From assembly GCF_017743735.1 (NCBI RefSeq), contig NZ_JAGHRO010000007.1, positions 1 through 64,000 of the forward strand: DNA of 64,000 nucleotides. Reading direction: 5' to 3'. This document shows, piece by piece, positions 25,566-34,599 of this stretch; within the stretch, counting starts at the first letter, position 1; each line of letters begins with the position of its first letter. The position numbers and the translations under genes were made by a program. Origin of the DNA: Shimia sp. R9_2 (GTDB lineage: Bacteria > Pseudomonadota > Alphaproteobacteria > Rhodobacterales > Rhodobacteraceae). The notes below the pieces were generated by a model. The model saw nothing but the letters and a program-made list of their open reading frames with translations, was not told where the DNA came from and searched no databases.

Positions 25566-26690
25566 TCAACGCTCCCCCGTAATTATGCGACGAATATAGG
25601 TGTTCAGGATCACGGCTCCCAGCAAGATAACTCCGAGGAACACGCGGAACAGCGAGCTCTCAACGCCTGCAAAGAACAGCCCCTGCTGGACCACACCAAA
25701 GATCAGCGCCCCCAAAGCTGCCCCGATCACGGAGCCATAGCCCCCGGTCAGCAAGGCGCCGCCAATCACCACAGCAATGATAGCTTCAAACTCTTTCAGG
25801 AGGCCGCGATCAGAGCCGGCACCGCCAAACTCCATTACCTGACATGTGGCAAAGACGGTTGCGCAGAAAGCGGTGAACATGAACATCAGGATCTTCACCT
25901 TGTCGACAGGCACACCAGAGTTGCGCGCTGCTTCTGCATCGCCGCCAGCGGCATAGATCCAGTTCCCAAAGCGGGTCTTGGTCAGGATGATGTGGCCAAC
26001 AATCACAAGCAGGATCGCCCAGACAATAAGCATCGGCAAACCGTCCACCACGGGTTGGCCCTTGCGGGTGCCACGCTCAAACACGGCAATGATCCCCGCA
26101 TCGCCCATCCACTGGAAGAATCCAGTGAAGATCTTGCCCCCAAACACGGCCGCCAGCCAATCGCCTTCTGCCGCCTCACCGACACCACCAATGATGGTTT
26201 TACGCTCAATGGTCTGCGGCAGATAGATCGCAAAGCCGCGCAAAATAAACAGAAACGCCAGCGTCACGATGAAACTCGGCAGTCCGGTGCGCACCACGAT
26301 GAAACCGTTCAACGCGCCGATAGAGACCGCAATCGCAAAGGTCACGATAATGGCCATCCAGACCGGCCAGCCCAACGTGACGCTGAAAATCGCAATCAAC
26401 ATCCCGGCAAAACCAATCATCGACCCGACGGAGAGGTCAAACTCACCAGCGATCATCAGCAGACAGGCCCCCACCGCAATGATCATGAACTGTGCCGAGA
26501 TCTGGCTCCAGTTCATAATGCCCTGGCTGTTGAACATGCCGCTGTCAAAAGCGAACAAAAGGAAAAAGGTGAACACGGCAACGGTGCCGACGATCCCGCC
26601 CAGTTCCGGGCGGATCAGCGCTTTGCGGAAACGCGAGATTTCCTTGATGCGCTCATCGGCATTGGCCGCGGGTTGCGTCGCGTTTGTCAT
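25566..26690 (-). CDS. Sugar ABC transporter permease, probable inositol importer (RbsC/FrcC-like)
   Basis: 374 residues from ATG 26690 (MTNATQPAANADERIKEISRF), with GGGAGATG just upstream; the longer open frame has no support. Around ten hydrophobic helices are visible, with the family segment GEFDLSVGSMIGFAGMLIA and FIVVRTGLPSFIVTLAFLFILRGFAIYL, and VVIGGALLTGGYGSVIGAALGALIFGVVQQGLFF near the end. It is the branched-chain-amino-acid/ribose-type permease that forms the membrane channel with the neighbouring ATPase. Confidence 0.92.
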   Translation of the reverse strand: MTNATQPAANADERIKEISRFRKALIRPELGGIVGTVAVFTFFLLFAFDSGMFNSQGIMNWSQISAQFMIIAVGACLLMIAGEFDLSVGSMIGFAGMLIAIFSVTLGWPVWMAIIVTFAIAVSIGALNGFIVVRTGLPSFIVTLAFLFILRGFAIYLPQTIERKTIIGGVGEAAEGDWLAAVFGGKIFTGFFQWMGDAGIIAVFERGTRKGQPVVDGLPMLIVWAILLVIVGHIILTKTRFGNWIYAAGGDAEAARNSGVPVDKVKILMFMFTAFCATVFATCQVMEFGGAGSDRGLLKEFEAIIAVVIGGALLTGGYGSVIGAALGALIFGVVQQGLFFAGVESSLFRVFLGVILLGAVILNTYIRRIITGER

Positions 26691-26796
26691 GCGACATCTC
26701 CCATCTGCTGTGAATTTTGGATTGGTTGTCAGGGTGGGAAAAGGGCACCAGATGTGGCGGCGCCCCTCGCCTATTTTCACTTATCAAGCCAGTGGC

Positions 26797-27747
26797 TTAG
26801 CGGTACTCGCCCGCAAATTCTTCAACTTTTTCAAGACCATCGGCAGTTACAAAACCCGGGCCGGAGTTGATGTTGTTGCCTGGCAGCACGCCATAACGGT
26901 GATAGTTGGTCAGGACCACAACTGGCAGGTACGCCTGCAAGAACGGTTGCTGATCGATGCCCCAATTGATCACGCCTGCTTTGATGCCTTTCACGATCTC
27001 TTCACCGAGATCGAAGGTGCCAAAGTAGATGTCGCCGGCCATGCCGTTTTCATCCAGCGCCAGCAGAGTCGGGTCAGCAGATGTTGGGCCAAGCGTCAGA
27101 ACCGCGTCGGTTTCTGGATTTGCGTTCAGATAAGCCAGCACGCGGTTTTTGATCTCCGCAGGGTCTTGGCCGCTGTCGATCATCTGGTCGCCCAGATCAA
27201 TGCCCAGACCATCCGCAAAACCTTGGCAGCGCTCCGTTGAGGACGGCGAGGAGATGTAGTGGTTCACACAAAGGAAGCTGCCAACACCGTCACCTTTGGC
27301 GCGCAGACCTGCAGCGTAACCGGCGTCATACTCTGGCTGACCAACATACATCAGCGCGCCAACTTCGCGCGCCTGATCTGGCGTGCCGGAGTTCATGATG
27401 ATCACATCCACACCGCTGTCCACAGCCGCTTTGATCGGGCCGGAAAGCACATCATAGTCGCTCAGTGTGGTGATGATTCCATTTGGCCCAGAAGCCGCCG
27501 CCTGCTCGATGATCCGCGCCATATCCGCCAGGTCGCCGGTTGGCGGATTGCGATACTCGACGTCGACACCCATCTGGTCGCCCGCCAGCGCGATGCCGTT
27601 TTTAATGGTGTTCCACCAGCTGTCACTGTCTGGTGCGTGGCTAACCAGAATATATTTTTCGCCATCTGCGGCAGCAGTGTTGGCCAGCGCAAAGGGCGCA
27701 GTCACAACGGCAGCCGCCAAAGCCAGCTTCTTGGTAAATGAAGTCAT
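26797..27747 (-). CDS. Periplasmic sugar-binding protein, probable inositol ABC importer
   Basis: 316 residues. Signal peptide MTSFTKKLALAAAVVTAPFALANTAAA, then KYILVSHAPDSDSWWNTIKNGIALAGDQMGVDVEYRNP, the start of a RbsB-type (Peripla_BP_4) fold; DVIIMNSGTPDQAREVGALMYVGQPEYDAG and INWGIDQQPFLQAYLPVVVLTNY follow. GGGAGG precedes the ATG. First gene of the transporter operon, 88 bp from the palindrome shared with the iol promoter. Confidence 0.92.
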   Translation of the reverse strand: MTSFTKKLALAAAVVTAPFALANTAAADGEKYILVSHAPDSDSWWNTIKNGIALAGDQMGVDVEYRNPPTGDLADMARIIEQAAASGPNGIITTLSDYDVLSGPIKAAVDSGVDVIIMNSGTPDQAREVGALMYVGQPEYDAGYAAGLRAKGDGVGSFLCVNHYISSPSSTERCQGFADGLGIDLGDQMIDSGQDPAEIKNRVLAYLNANPETDAVLTLGPTSADPTLLALDENGMAGDIYFGTFDLGEEIVKGIKAGVINWGIDQQPFLQAYLPVVVLTNYHRYGVLPGNNINSGPGFVTADGLEKVEEFAGEYR

Positions 27748-27834
27748 GTTTTCCTCCCAAAATTACGTCTTCATGGCACGCAGGCGGCTCCAATCCGCCT
27801 TCTCCGACCCAAGTTTAAGCACATCCCAATTCAC

Positions 27835-27852
27835 TTTGCAACCGGTTGCAAA
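27835..27852. promoter_or_regulatory. 18-bp palindromic LacI-type operator (inositol regulon, copy 1)
   Basis: TTTGCAACCGGTTGCAAA is perfectly symmetric. It lies between the divergent binding-protein gene and LacI gene. The identical 18 bases recur at 32624-32641 before the iol genes. Confidence 0.85.
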
Positions 27853-27932
27853 AAGTGAATTTCCATTTCATGCTGCATTCACTGAGGAAACAGAGTAGAC
27901 ACGCCAAAACGCAGATTTAAGATCGGAACATT

Positions 27933-28931
27933 ATGGCCGTGACATTGAAAGAGGTTGCAGAACGCGCCGGGGTCTCCCGCTCCGCGGTGTCACGCACCTT
28001 CACGGACGGCGCTTCCGTTTCTGACAAGATGCGCCGCAAGGTGGAAAAGGCAGCGCGCGAGCTGGGCTACAGCCCAAATGCGCTGGCATCCTCACTCACC
28101 ACAGGCCGGACAAAGCTCATCGGTCTTGTTTCCAACAACTTCCACAACCCGATTTTTCTGGAGGTTTTCGATCTCTTCACACGCGGCCTTCAAGATCGCG
28201 GTCTGCGCCCCCTGCTGGTGAACCTCACAGACGAAACCGACCCGGAAAATTCCGTGCGTATGCTGCGTCAGTATTCTGTGGATGGGGTCGTGGTGGCCTC
28301 CTCCACCCTACCCCCGGGATTTGCCAAAGCGTTCCGTGACGCTGGTGTGCCGGTGGTGCACTCCTTTGGCCGCGCCTCTTCATCCCCCCAAGTGCATGTG
28401 GTGGGAATCGACAACGCAGAATGCGGCCGCATGGCCGCCCGAGAGCTTGTTGAACGCGGCTACACCCATGTTGGCTTTATGGGCGGCCCAGAAGGCGCGA
28501 CCTCGACCCAAGATCGCTACACCGGCTTCATGTCAGAGATGTCAGCGCACCCAAATGTGAAGGTCAGCTATTCATTTGCCGACCAATATTCCTTTGATGC
28601 CGGAAGGCGTGAAATGCTTCGCCTGCTCAAGAATAGCCCCGCGCAAGCCTACTTTTGCGGGGATGACGTTCTCTCAATCGGCGCGCTTTCAGCTATTGAC
28701 GACAGCGGCTTGAGCTGCCCGGAAGATATCGGCCTCATTGGCCTCAATGACATGGAAATGTCGCGCTGGGAGAACATCGACCTCACAACCATCCACCAAC
28801 CAATCCGGCAAATTGTAACGTCTTCAATTGAGCTGATGGTCGCAATGCTCGATGACCCAGAGCGCTACCCGGAAACGCGGATCTTCCCTTGTTCGATTGT
28901 GGAAAGAGGCACCTTAAGACGCCCCCATTAG
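27933..28931 (+). CDS. LacI-family regulator of the inositol regulon
   Basis: 332 residues, normal LacI length. N-terminal helix-turn-helix and hinge: VTLKEVAERAGVSRSAVSRTFTDGASVSDKMRRKVEKAARELGYSPNALASSL; the effector domain contains LVSNNFHNPIFLEVF and IGLIGLNDMEMSRWENIDLTTIHQPI. It is divergent from the importer, with the 18-bp palindrome 81 bp upstream. The same palindrome controls the iol divergon, so this protein probably represses the whole regulon until an inositol intermediate binds. Confidence 0.9.
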   Translation: MAVTLKEVAERAGVSRSAVSRTFTDGASVSDKMRRKVEKAARELGYSPNALASSLTTGRTKLIGLVSNNFHNPIFLEVFDLFTRGLQDRGLRPLLVNLTDETDPENSVRMLRQYSVDGVVVASSTLPPGFAKAFRDAGVPVVHSFGRASSSPQVHVVGIDNAECGRMAARELVERGYTHVGFMGGPEGATSTQDRYTGFMSEMSAHPNVKVSYSFADQYSFDAGRREMLRLLKNSPAQAYFCGDDVLSIGALSAIDDSGLSCPEDIGLIGLNDMEMSRWENIDLTTIHQPIRQIVTSSIELMVAMLDDPERYPETRIFPCSIVERGTLRRPH

Positions 28932-28956
28932 ATCAGCCGCAATGCAGGAAACACGA

Positions 28957-29196
28957 TCAAACACCTAAGCAGGATTTAAACGCGACAACCTGCTGCTCGG
29001 AGAAGACACCGCCAGGCACCACACCAACCGCCTGCTGCGGGGTCATGTATCGATATAGATCCCCTTTTACACCAGCCTGCTTCCAGCAGCGCTCAATATC
29101 GGCCTCTGTCACACCGGAGACTTCCTTTGACGACGAGCCGGATCCGCAGCCAGCCAACACTGTCGCGCCCAACACCAAGGCGACATGAATCTTCAT
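28957..29196 (-). CDS. Small putative lipoprotein
   Basis: 79 residues. MKIHVALVLGATVLAGCGSG is a lipoprotein signal with lipobox LAGC (Cys at about residue 17). The mature part is short (ADIERCWKQAGVKGDLYRYMTPQQAVGVVPGGVF...) with two more Cys. AAGGAAAG precedes the ATG. No function can be assigned. It is convergent with the LacI gene and lies in front of the Gfo/Idh gene. The 146 bp between 29197 and 29342 shows nothing recognisable. Confidence 0.7.
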   Translation of the reverse strand: MKIHVALVLGATVLAGCGSGSSSKEVSGVTEADIERCWKQAGVKGDLYRYMTPQQAVGVVPGGVFSEQQVVAFKSCLGV

Positions 29197-29342
29197 TTGA
29201 CTTTCCTTCTTAAGTATACGTCTGCGATCAACCTAACAGAGTTTCTCAGATCAAGAGGGGTACAATAAGAAGAATTTTCAAAACTCCCGAGCACCGCAGG
29301 ATCACTCAATGCGAGCCCCGCAATGCCCGTTTATCATGGAGC

Positions 29343-30476
29343 TTACTGAAACATCGGTGGCCGCGCATCCATCCAGGCGCCACCGTCTTTGGCAGAGGCC
29401 ACGGCGGTATAAACCGCCGCCATGGAGCGCACACCTGCGGCAGCATCCGGCAAACCGTCACGCGCCTCACCCGCAATCGCATCGGCCAAATCGCAGTAGA
29501 TGTTGGCAACGGCCAACGGGAAGCCTTCAGGATGGGCAATTGCCACACGGCTCAGCCGTTGCGCATCCTCACAGAGCCCTGCCTCACCCTTTTCGATCAC
29601 CTGCGTGCGGCCACCAACAGGCGTGTAGATCAACTGGTTCGGCTGCTCAGACTCCCAGCGCAGCCCGCCGGTTTCACCAAACACCTGAATATCAAAGCCA
29701 TGCTGCCGCCCGATGGCCACCGAAGAAGTCCACAGCCGTCCCACGGTGCCACCGCTCATGCGGAAATTGACCATCGCGTCATCTTCCAACTTGCGGCTTG
29801 CAATGGTCGACGCGAAATCTGCCGACAGGCTTTCCACTTCATCATCCGCAATGAAGCTCGCCATATGCAGCGCGTGAATCCCGCAATCTGCGAACTGTCC
29901 CGACACACCCGCCATCGCAGGATCATAGCGCCAACGCACTCTTGGATTGTCAGCATCCGTGGCATCCCCATGGTGGCCATGACTGAAGTTTGTCACCACC
30001 AATCGCACCTTGCCGATCTCACCTGCACGCACCATTGCGCGGGCCTGTCGCACCATCGGATAGGCAGAATAGCAATAGTTCACCGCACAGATCCTGCCCG
30101 AGGCAGCGGCAATCTTCACAATCTCCTCCCCCTCCTCCACAGTCATGGTCATAGGCTTTTCGCAAAGAACGTTAAAACCCGCTTCCAGAAACGACTTGGT
30201 GATCTCAAAATGAGTGGAGTTTGGTGTGGCCACCGTGACCAGATCGACGCGATCCTCTCGACCCCGCTCTCCCGCCAGCATTTCAGCCCAATCGCCATAC
30301 GCACGATCTTCAGCCACACCGAGGCGCTGCGCATATTCCCTGCCCACGTCAGGCCGATGATCCAACGCGCCAGCGGTAAACTCAAAGCGCCCATCCGCCA
30401 GCGCCCCCAATCGGTGAGCCGGTCCGATCTGACTGCCTTCGCCGCCACCAATCATGCCCCATTTCAGCTTTTTCAT
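29343..30476 (-). CDS. Gfo/Idh/MocA family oxidoreductase of the inositol locus
   Basis: 377 residues from ATG 30476 (MKKLKWGMIGGGEGSQIGPAHR), with GGAGAGAG just upstream; an earlier start is not supported. Rossmann motif GMIGGGEGSQIG, catalytic-Lys motif NVLCEKPMTM and the substrate-domain His region GQFADCGIHALHMASF are visible. It probably oxidises an inositol isomer or related polyol, or a derived keto-inositol. It is last in the leftward branch with the IolE-like gene and a second Gfo/Idh gene. Confidence 0.85.
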   Translation of the reverse strand: MKKLKWGMIGGGEGSQIGPAHRLGALADGRFEFTAGALDHRPDVGREYAQRLGVAEDRAYGDWAEMLAGERGREDRVDLVTVATPNSTHFEITKSFLEAGFNVLCEKPMTMTVEEGEEIVKIAAASGRICAVNYCYSAYPMVRQARAMVRAGEIGKVRLVVTNFSHGHHGDATDADNPRVRWRYDPAMAGVSGQFADCGIHALHMASFIADDEVESLSADFASTIASRKLEDDAMVNFRMSGGTVGRLWTSSVAIGRQHGFDIQVFGETGGLRWESEQPNQLIYTPVGGRTQVIEKGEAGLCEDAQRLSRVAIAHPEGFPLAVANIYCDLADAIAGEARDGLPDAAAGVRSMAAVYTAVASAKDGGAWMDARPPMFQ

Positions 30477-30528
30477 GAGCTCTCTCCTCCCCATGATCTC
30501 AGCGGAGATGCACCGACATCGCACCCCC

Positions 30529-30572
30529 GCAATACTGTTACGATACCGCCGCTTTACTGACGCGATACCGAC
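30529..30572 (+). repeat. 11-bp tandem repeat, locus B (4 units)
   Basis: Four head-to-tail 11-mers: GCAATACTGTT, ACGATACCGCC, GCTTTACTGAC, GCGATACCGAC. They lie in the gap between the IolE-like gene and the downstream Gfo/Idh gene. Same family as at 16146-16178 and 48235-48278. Confidence 0.7.
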
Positions 30573-30580
30573 GTCACATT

Positions 30581-31474
30581 TTAGGTGAAACCAATGGTTT
30601 CCAGATACTCTCGGTTCTTACGCGCATCTCCGACAGGGTCTGGATCCAAGAGCGGATCACAATCCTGCTCCACTGTGCACCACCCCTCAAATCCAGCATC
30701 CAACAGAACCTGGCGAACAGCCTTGAAATCCACATCCCCATCACCAAGGTTGCAGAAAATTCCTTGCCCGCAAGCGTCATAGAAACCCGTGCGATTGGCG
30801 ATCACCTCAGCTTTGACCTTCGGGTCTATGTCTTTGAAGTGCATGTAAGAAATGCGCCCCACGTGTTTTTTCATGAAGGCAACCGGATCAAAACCCGCGT
30901 AAGAATGATGCCCCGTGTCAAAACAGATCTTCAGAAGACTCTCATCTACTTCATCCAGAAGACGCTCAAGTTCCGGCTCAAAATCCATAAACCCAGCGGC
31001 ATGCGCGTGAATACCAACTGTGAGCCCATATTCCTCAGAGCCGATACGCGCCGTTTCCGCAATACGGTCACGATAAGCGCTCCACTCAGCCTGATCCATC
31101 TGCTCCGCTTCACCCGCACGCCCAGCAGTTGGCGCCCGACGTGGAGAGATTGAGTCAATTAAAACAAGATGTTGGGCACCATGCGCCTTCAGAGCCTTAG
31201 CTGTCCGATGGGTGGCGTCGAGCACACCTTCCCAAGCGCTTGGATCATGATAGGCGCGAAACACCACGCCGCCAATCAACTCCAGCTCATGCTCCGCCAA
31301 AGCATCCGACAACACGGCAGGATCTTCCGGCATAAAGCCCACCGGGCCCAGCTCAATCCCCTTATATCCCGCTTCAGCGCATTGCTTTAAAACAGTTTTC
31401 CAGCTTGGATTGCGGTCATCCTCCGCAAATTCAACACCCCAAGAGCAGGGCGCATTGCCAATTCGCATCGTCAT
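30581..31474 (-). CDS. iolE: Inosose dehydratase-like TIM-barrel protein (IolE/IolI family)
   Basis: 297 residues of the AP-endonuclease-2/xylose-isomerase-like barrel. RIGNAPCSWGVEF at the start, IELGPVGFMP, YGLTVGIHAHAAGFMDFEPELERLLDEV, ICFDTGHHSYAGFDPVAFMKKHVGRISYMHFKDIDP and GDGDVDFKAVRQVLLDAGFEGWCTVEQD match IolE proteins (metal-binding Asp/His/Glu). IolE removes water from 2-keto-myo-inositol to give the diketone that IolD hydrolyses. The related isomerase IolI cannot be excluded. A GGAG precedes the ATG. Confidence 0.82.
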   Translation of the reverse strand: MTMRIGNAPCSWGVEFAEDDRNPSWKTVLKQCAEAGYKGIELGPVGFMPEDPAVLSDALAEHELELIGGVVFRAYHDPSAWEGVLDATHRTAKALKAHGAQHLVLIDSISPRRAPTAGRAGEAEQMDQAEWSAYRDRIAETARIGSEEYGLTVGIHAHAAGFMDFEPELERLLDEVDESLLKICFDTGHHSYAGFDPVAFMKKHVGRISYMHFKDIDPKVKAEVIANRTGFYDACGQGIFCNLGDGDVDFKAVRQVLLDAGFEGWCTVEQDCDPLLDPDPVGDARKNREYLETIGFT

Positions 31475-31493
31475 TGCTTGTCACTCCGAAAAT

Positions 31494-32597
31494 TCAGAAG
31501 CTGTTGATATCTTTCCAGCTCTTGGCCTCACTTGACGCCAAAGCTGCCGCGATCACGCGGTTTACCTCATGCCCATCGCGGAAGGTCGGCCAGACCGCTT
31601 CCCCGGTTTCAATCGCGCGCAGGAAGTCCCGCGCCTCGATGATGATCTGATCCTGATAACCGGTACCGTGCCCCGGCCCTTGGCAGAAGGGCTCATAATC
31701 CGGATGTGCGGGACCGGTTAGGATTTTCACAAATCCGCGCGTCTCTTCAGGGCCGTCCATGCGATAAAGCCAAAGCGCATTCTGATCTTCCTGATCAAAA
31801 CGGATCGCCCCTTTTGTCCCCGTGATTTCATAGGCGTAGCCCATCTTGCGACCCGTTGCGATCCGCGAGAAATACATATGACCCATGGCGCCATTCTGAA
31901 ACCGACACATGATCTGCGCATGATCGTCGTTGGTCACACGACCACCCGGGCGCTCTGCATGAACCGTCTCGACCTCTCCCATAACTTTTGCAATCGGTCC
32001 CGACAAAGCGAGTGCGGCATTCACCATATGCGGCGCCAAATCGCCCATGGTGCCATTGGCCATGCCTTGTGTGCGCCAGCTCGCGGACGCCTCCGGGTCT
32101 GCATAGAAATCCTCGGTGTGCTCCCCACGAAACCAGGTCACTTTCCCAATCGCGCCATCCGCAATCAGCTTGCGCGCAAATTGCGTTGCAGGCGTGCGCA
32201 CATAGTTGAAACCGACCATATTGGCGACACCGGCCGCCTCAGCAGCAGAGACCATAGCCGCCCCATCCGCAATCGACGCCCCCAAGGGCTTTTCACAGAG
32301 AACAGGTTTGCCCAGCGCGAAAGCGGCTTCAGCAATGTCACGATGAGTGTCTTGCGGCGTCGCAATGACAATTGCTTCCACCTTCGGATCCGCCACCAGC
32401 GCCCGCCAATCCGCCGTCGCCCGCGCAAACCCAAACGCAGCACGATATCGCTCTGCACTCTCAGACCGCGAGGCACAGACCATCTCAAGCCGCGGCCGCA
32501 ATGCCGTATTAAACACAGCGCCGACTGCGGACATCGCAACCGCATGGGCTTTTCCCATGTAGCCACCGCCACATATGCCTATGCCAATCTCTGTCAC
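31494..32597 (-). CDS. Gfo/Idh/MocA oxidoreductase, probable inositol-type dehydrogenase
   Basis: 367 residues from GTG 32597 (VTEIGIGICGGGYMGKAHAVAMSAV), with GGAG about 10 bp upstream; longer readings cross the operator. The Rossmann motif GICGGGYMGKAH, the catalytic-Lys motif VLCEKPLGAS and GTMGDLAPHMVNAALAL are seen. The gene starts 27 bp from the LacI palindrome, so it is in the inositol regulon, and probably oxidises an inositol stereoisomer or methylated derivative. First gene of the leftward branch of the divergon. Confidence 0.85.
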   Translation of the reverse strand: MTEIGIGICGGGYMGKAHAVAMSAVGAVFNTALRPRLEMVCASRSESAERYRAAFGFARATADWRALVADPKVEAIVIATPQDTHRDIAEAAFALGKPVLCEKPLGASIADGAAMVSAAEAAGVANMVGFNYVRTPATQFARKLIADGAIGKVTWFRGEHTEDFYADPEASASWRTQGMANGTMGDLAPHMVNAALALSGPIAKVMGEVETVHAERPGGRVTNDDHAQIMCRFQNGAMGHMYFSRIATGRKMGYAYEITGTKGAIRFDQEDQNALWLYRMDGPEETRGFVKILTGPAHPDYEPFCQGPGHGTGYQDQIIIEARDFLRAIETGEAVWPTFRDGHEVNRVIAAALASSEAKSWKDINSF

Positions 32598-32623
32598 CTT
32601 TGGCGCTCCGTTTTGAAATTCAG

Positions 32624-32641
32624 TTTGCAACCGGTTGCAAA
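32624..32641. promoter_or_regulatory. 18-bp palindromic LacI-type operator (inositol regulon, copy 2)
   Basis: TTTGCAACCGGTTGCAAA, identical to 27835-27852. It lies 27 bp from the GTG of the leftward dehydrogenase and 90 bp before the iolD ATG, so it can control both directions. Confidence 0.85.
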
Positions 32642-32730
32642 ACTTGTATCGTGAGAATCGAAAGCTCGCAAGCTGCATTCGAGGGAGGTCGCAAAATTCT
32701 CCCCGAAAACTCCAAAGGGTTCGTGCTCAA

Positions 32731-34599
32731 ATGACGACAGAAAACTCCACGATCCGCCTCACAACGGCGCAAGCCATTATTCGCTGGCTCTCCAATCAGT
32801 TCATCGAAATTGACGGGCAGGAAATGCGCGTCTGCGGTGGTGGTTTTGGCATCTTTGGGCACGGCAATGTGACTTGCCTTGGTGAAGCCCTGAACGAGGT
32901 CCGTGAAGAGTTACCCCTGTATCGCGGACAAAACGAGCAGAGCATGGGATTTGCCGCAGCTGGCTACGCCAAACAATGGCTGCGCCAACGCTTTATGTTC
33001 TGCACCGCCTCTGCCGGCCCTGGCACCGCAAACCTGCTCACCGCATCTGGGCTTGCCCACGCCAACCGCTTGCCCATGCTCATGCTCTGCGGTGACACGT
33101 TCCTGACCCGCCTGCCCGACCCCGTGCTGCAGCAGATGGAAAACTTCAACGACCCGACTTTCGGGGTGAATGATGCCTTCAAACCGGTTGTGCGCTACTG
33201 GGATCGCATCACGCACCCTGCGCAGGTCATTCAATCACTGCCAAATGCCCTAGCCACCATGCTGGACCCGGCCGATTGCGGCCCCGCCTTCCTTGGCTTA
33301 CCTCAGGACGTACAGGGGTGGACTTACGACTACCCGGCAAAGTTCTTTAAGAAAAAAGTGCATCGCATCCGACGGCAGGCTGCTGACAGCGCGGAGGTTG
33401 CAGATGCCGCCGCCGTACTGTCAAAAGCGGAGCGCCCAATGATCATCGCAGGTGGCGGCGTGCAATACGCGCAAGCCACGACAGAACTCGCCGCTTTTGC
33501 CGAAAAACACAAAATCCCGGTGGTCGAGACCATCGCTGGCCGCGCCAATATGACGGCAACACACCCGCTCAACTGCGGCCCCATCGGCGTGACCGGCTCT
33601 GACAGCGCCAATGCGCTTGCGGCGCAGGCTGATGTGATCCTCGCAGTCGGCACGCGCCTTCAGGACTTCACGACCGGCAGCTGGACAGCATTTGCTCAGG
33701 ACGCGCAATTCATCTCAATCAACGCCGCCCGCCACGACGCTGGAAAACACATGTCATTGCCTGTTGTCGGCGATGCCAAACTGGCTCTTGAGACACTTGA
33801 CGCAGCACTCACTGTATCTACCCCCCAAAGCTGGCTGGACCTCGCACAGGAAGAGCGCGCCAAATGGGACGCCTATGTGAAAGACAATGTCTCCTACGGG
33901 AACCGCCCCAATTCCTATGCCCAAGCCATTGGTGTGGTGAACGACCTCTGTGACCCACGCGACCGCATTGTTGCCGCCGCAGGTGGCCTACCGGCCGAAG
34001 TCACCGCCAATTGGCGGACACTCGACATTGGCACAGTAGACGTAGAATTCGGCTTCTCCTGCATGGGTTATGAAATCGCAGGCGCCTGGGGTGCCCGCAT
34101 TGCGCAGTCCGAGCGTGAGCCGGATCAAGACACCATCACCTTCTGCGGCGACGGCTCTTATTTGATGCTGAACTCAGACATCTATTCCTCGGTGCTGAGC
34201 CGCAAAAAGATGATTGTGCTGGTGTTGGACAACGGCGGCTTTGCGGTGATCAACAAGCTTCAGAACAACACCGGCAACGAGAGCTTCAACAATCTGCTGG
34301 AAGACTGCCCCACAATCCCCGAAGCCTTCGGCGTCGACTTCACGGCTCACGCCGCATCGATGGGCGCCACGTCAGAAAAAGTCTCCAACCCTGCTGAGCT
34401 GGGCGAAGCCTTCAAGCGCGCCAAGGCCAGCGACAAAACCTATGTGATTGTCATGGGTGTGGACGCCTACGAAGGGTGGACAACGGAAGGACACGCTTGG
34501 TGGGAAGTTGGCACGCCACATGTAACCGAAAACGCAAAGGTCCGCGAGAAACATCTGGAGATCGAAGCTGAACGCGCCAAACAGCGCAGAGGTGTCTGA
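32731..34599 (+). CDS. iolD: 3D-(3,5/4)-trihydroxycyclohexane-1,2-dione hydrolase IolD (ThDP enzyme)
   Basis: 622 residues from ATG 32731 (MTTENSTIRLTTAQAIIRWLSNQF), the characteristic IolD N-terminus. ThDP-family segments: GGGFGIFGHGNVTCLGEAL, GQNEQSMGFAAAGYAK (with the catalytic Glu), VVETIAGRANMTATHPLNCGPIGVTGSDSANALAAQADVILAVGTRLQDF, and the pyrophosphate/Mg motif GDGSYLMLNSDIYSSVLSRKKMIVLVLDNGGFAV. It opens the cyclohexane dione to 5-deoxy-glucuronate, the substrate of IolB. First gene of the rightward iol operon, 90 bp after the LacI palindrome. Confidence 0.93.
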   Translation: MTTENSTIRLTTAQAIIRWLSNQFIEIDGQEMRVCGGGFGIFGHGNVTCLGEALNEVREELPLYRGQNEQSMGFAAAGYAKQWLRQRFMFCTASAGPGTANLLTASGLAHANRLPMLMLCGDTFLTRLPDPVLQQMENFNDPTFGVNDAFKPVVRYWDRITHPAQVIQSLPNALATMLDPADCGPAFLGLPQDVQGWTYDYPAKFFKKKVHRIRRQAADSAEVADAAAVLSKAERPMIIAGGGVQYAQATTELAAFAEKHKIPVVETIAGRANMTATHPLNCGPIGVTGSDSANALAAQADVILAVGTRLQDFTTGSWTAFAQDAQFISINAARHDAGKHMSLPVVGDAKLALETLDAALTVSTPQSWLDLAQEERAKWDAYVKDNVSYGNRPNSYAQAIGVVNDLCDPRDRIVAAAGGLPAEVTANWRTLDIGTVDVEFGFSCMGYEIAGAWGARIAQSEREPDQDTITFCGDGSYLMLNSDIYSSVLSRKKMIVLVLDNGGFAVINKLQNNTGNESFNNLLEDCPTIPEAFGVDFTAHAASMGATSEKVSNPAELGEAFKRAKASDKTYVIVMGVDAYEGWTTEGHAWWEVGTPHVTENAKVREKHLEIEAERAKQRRGV

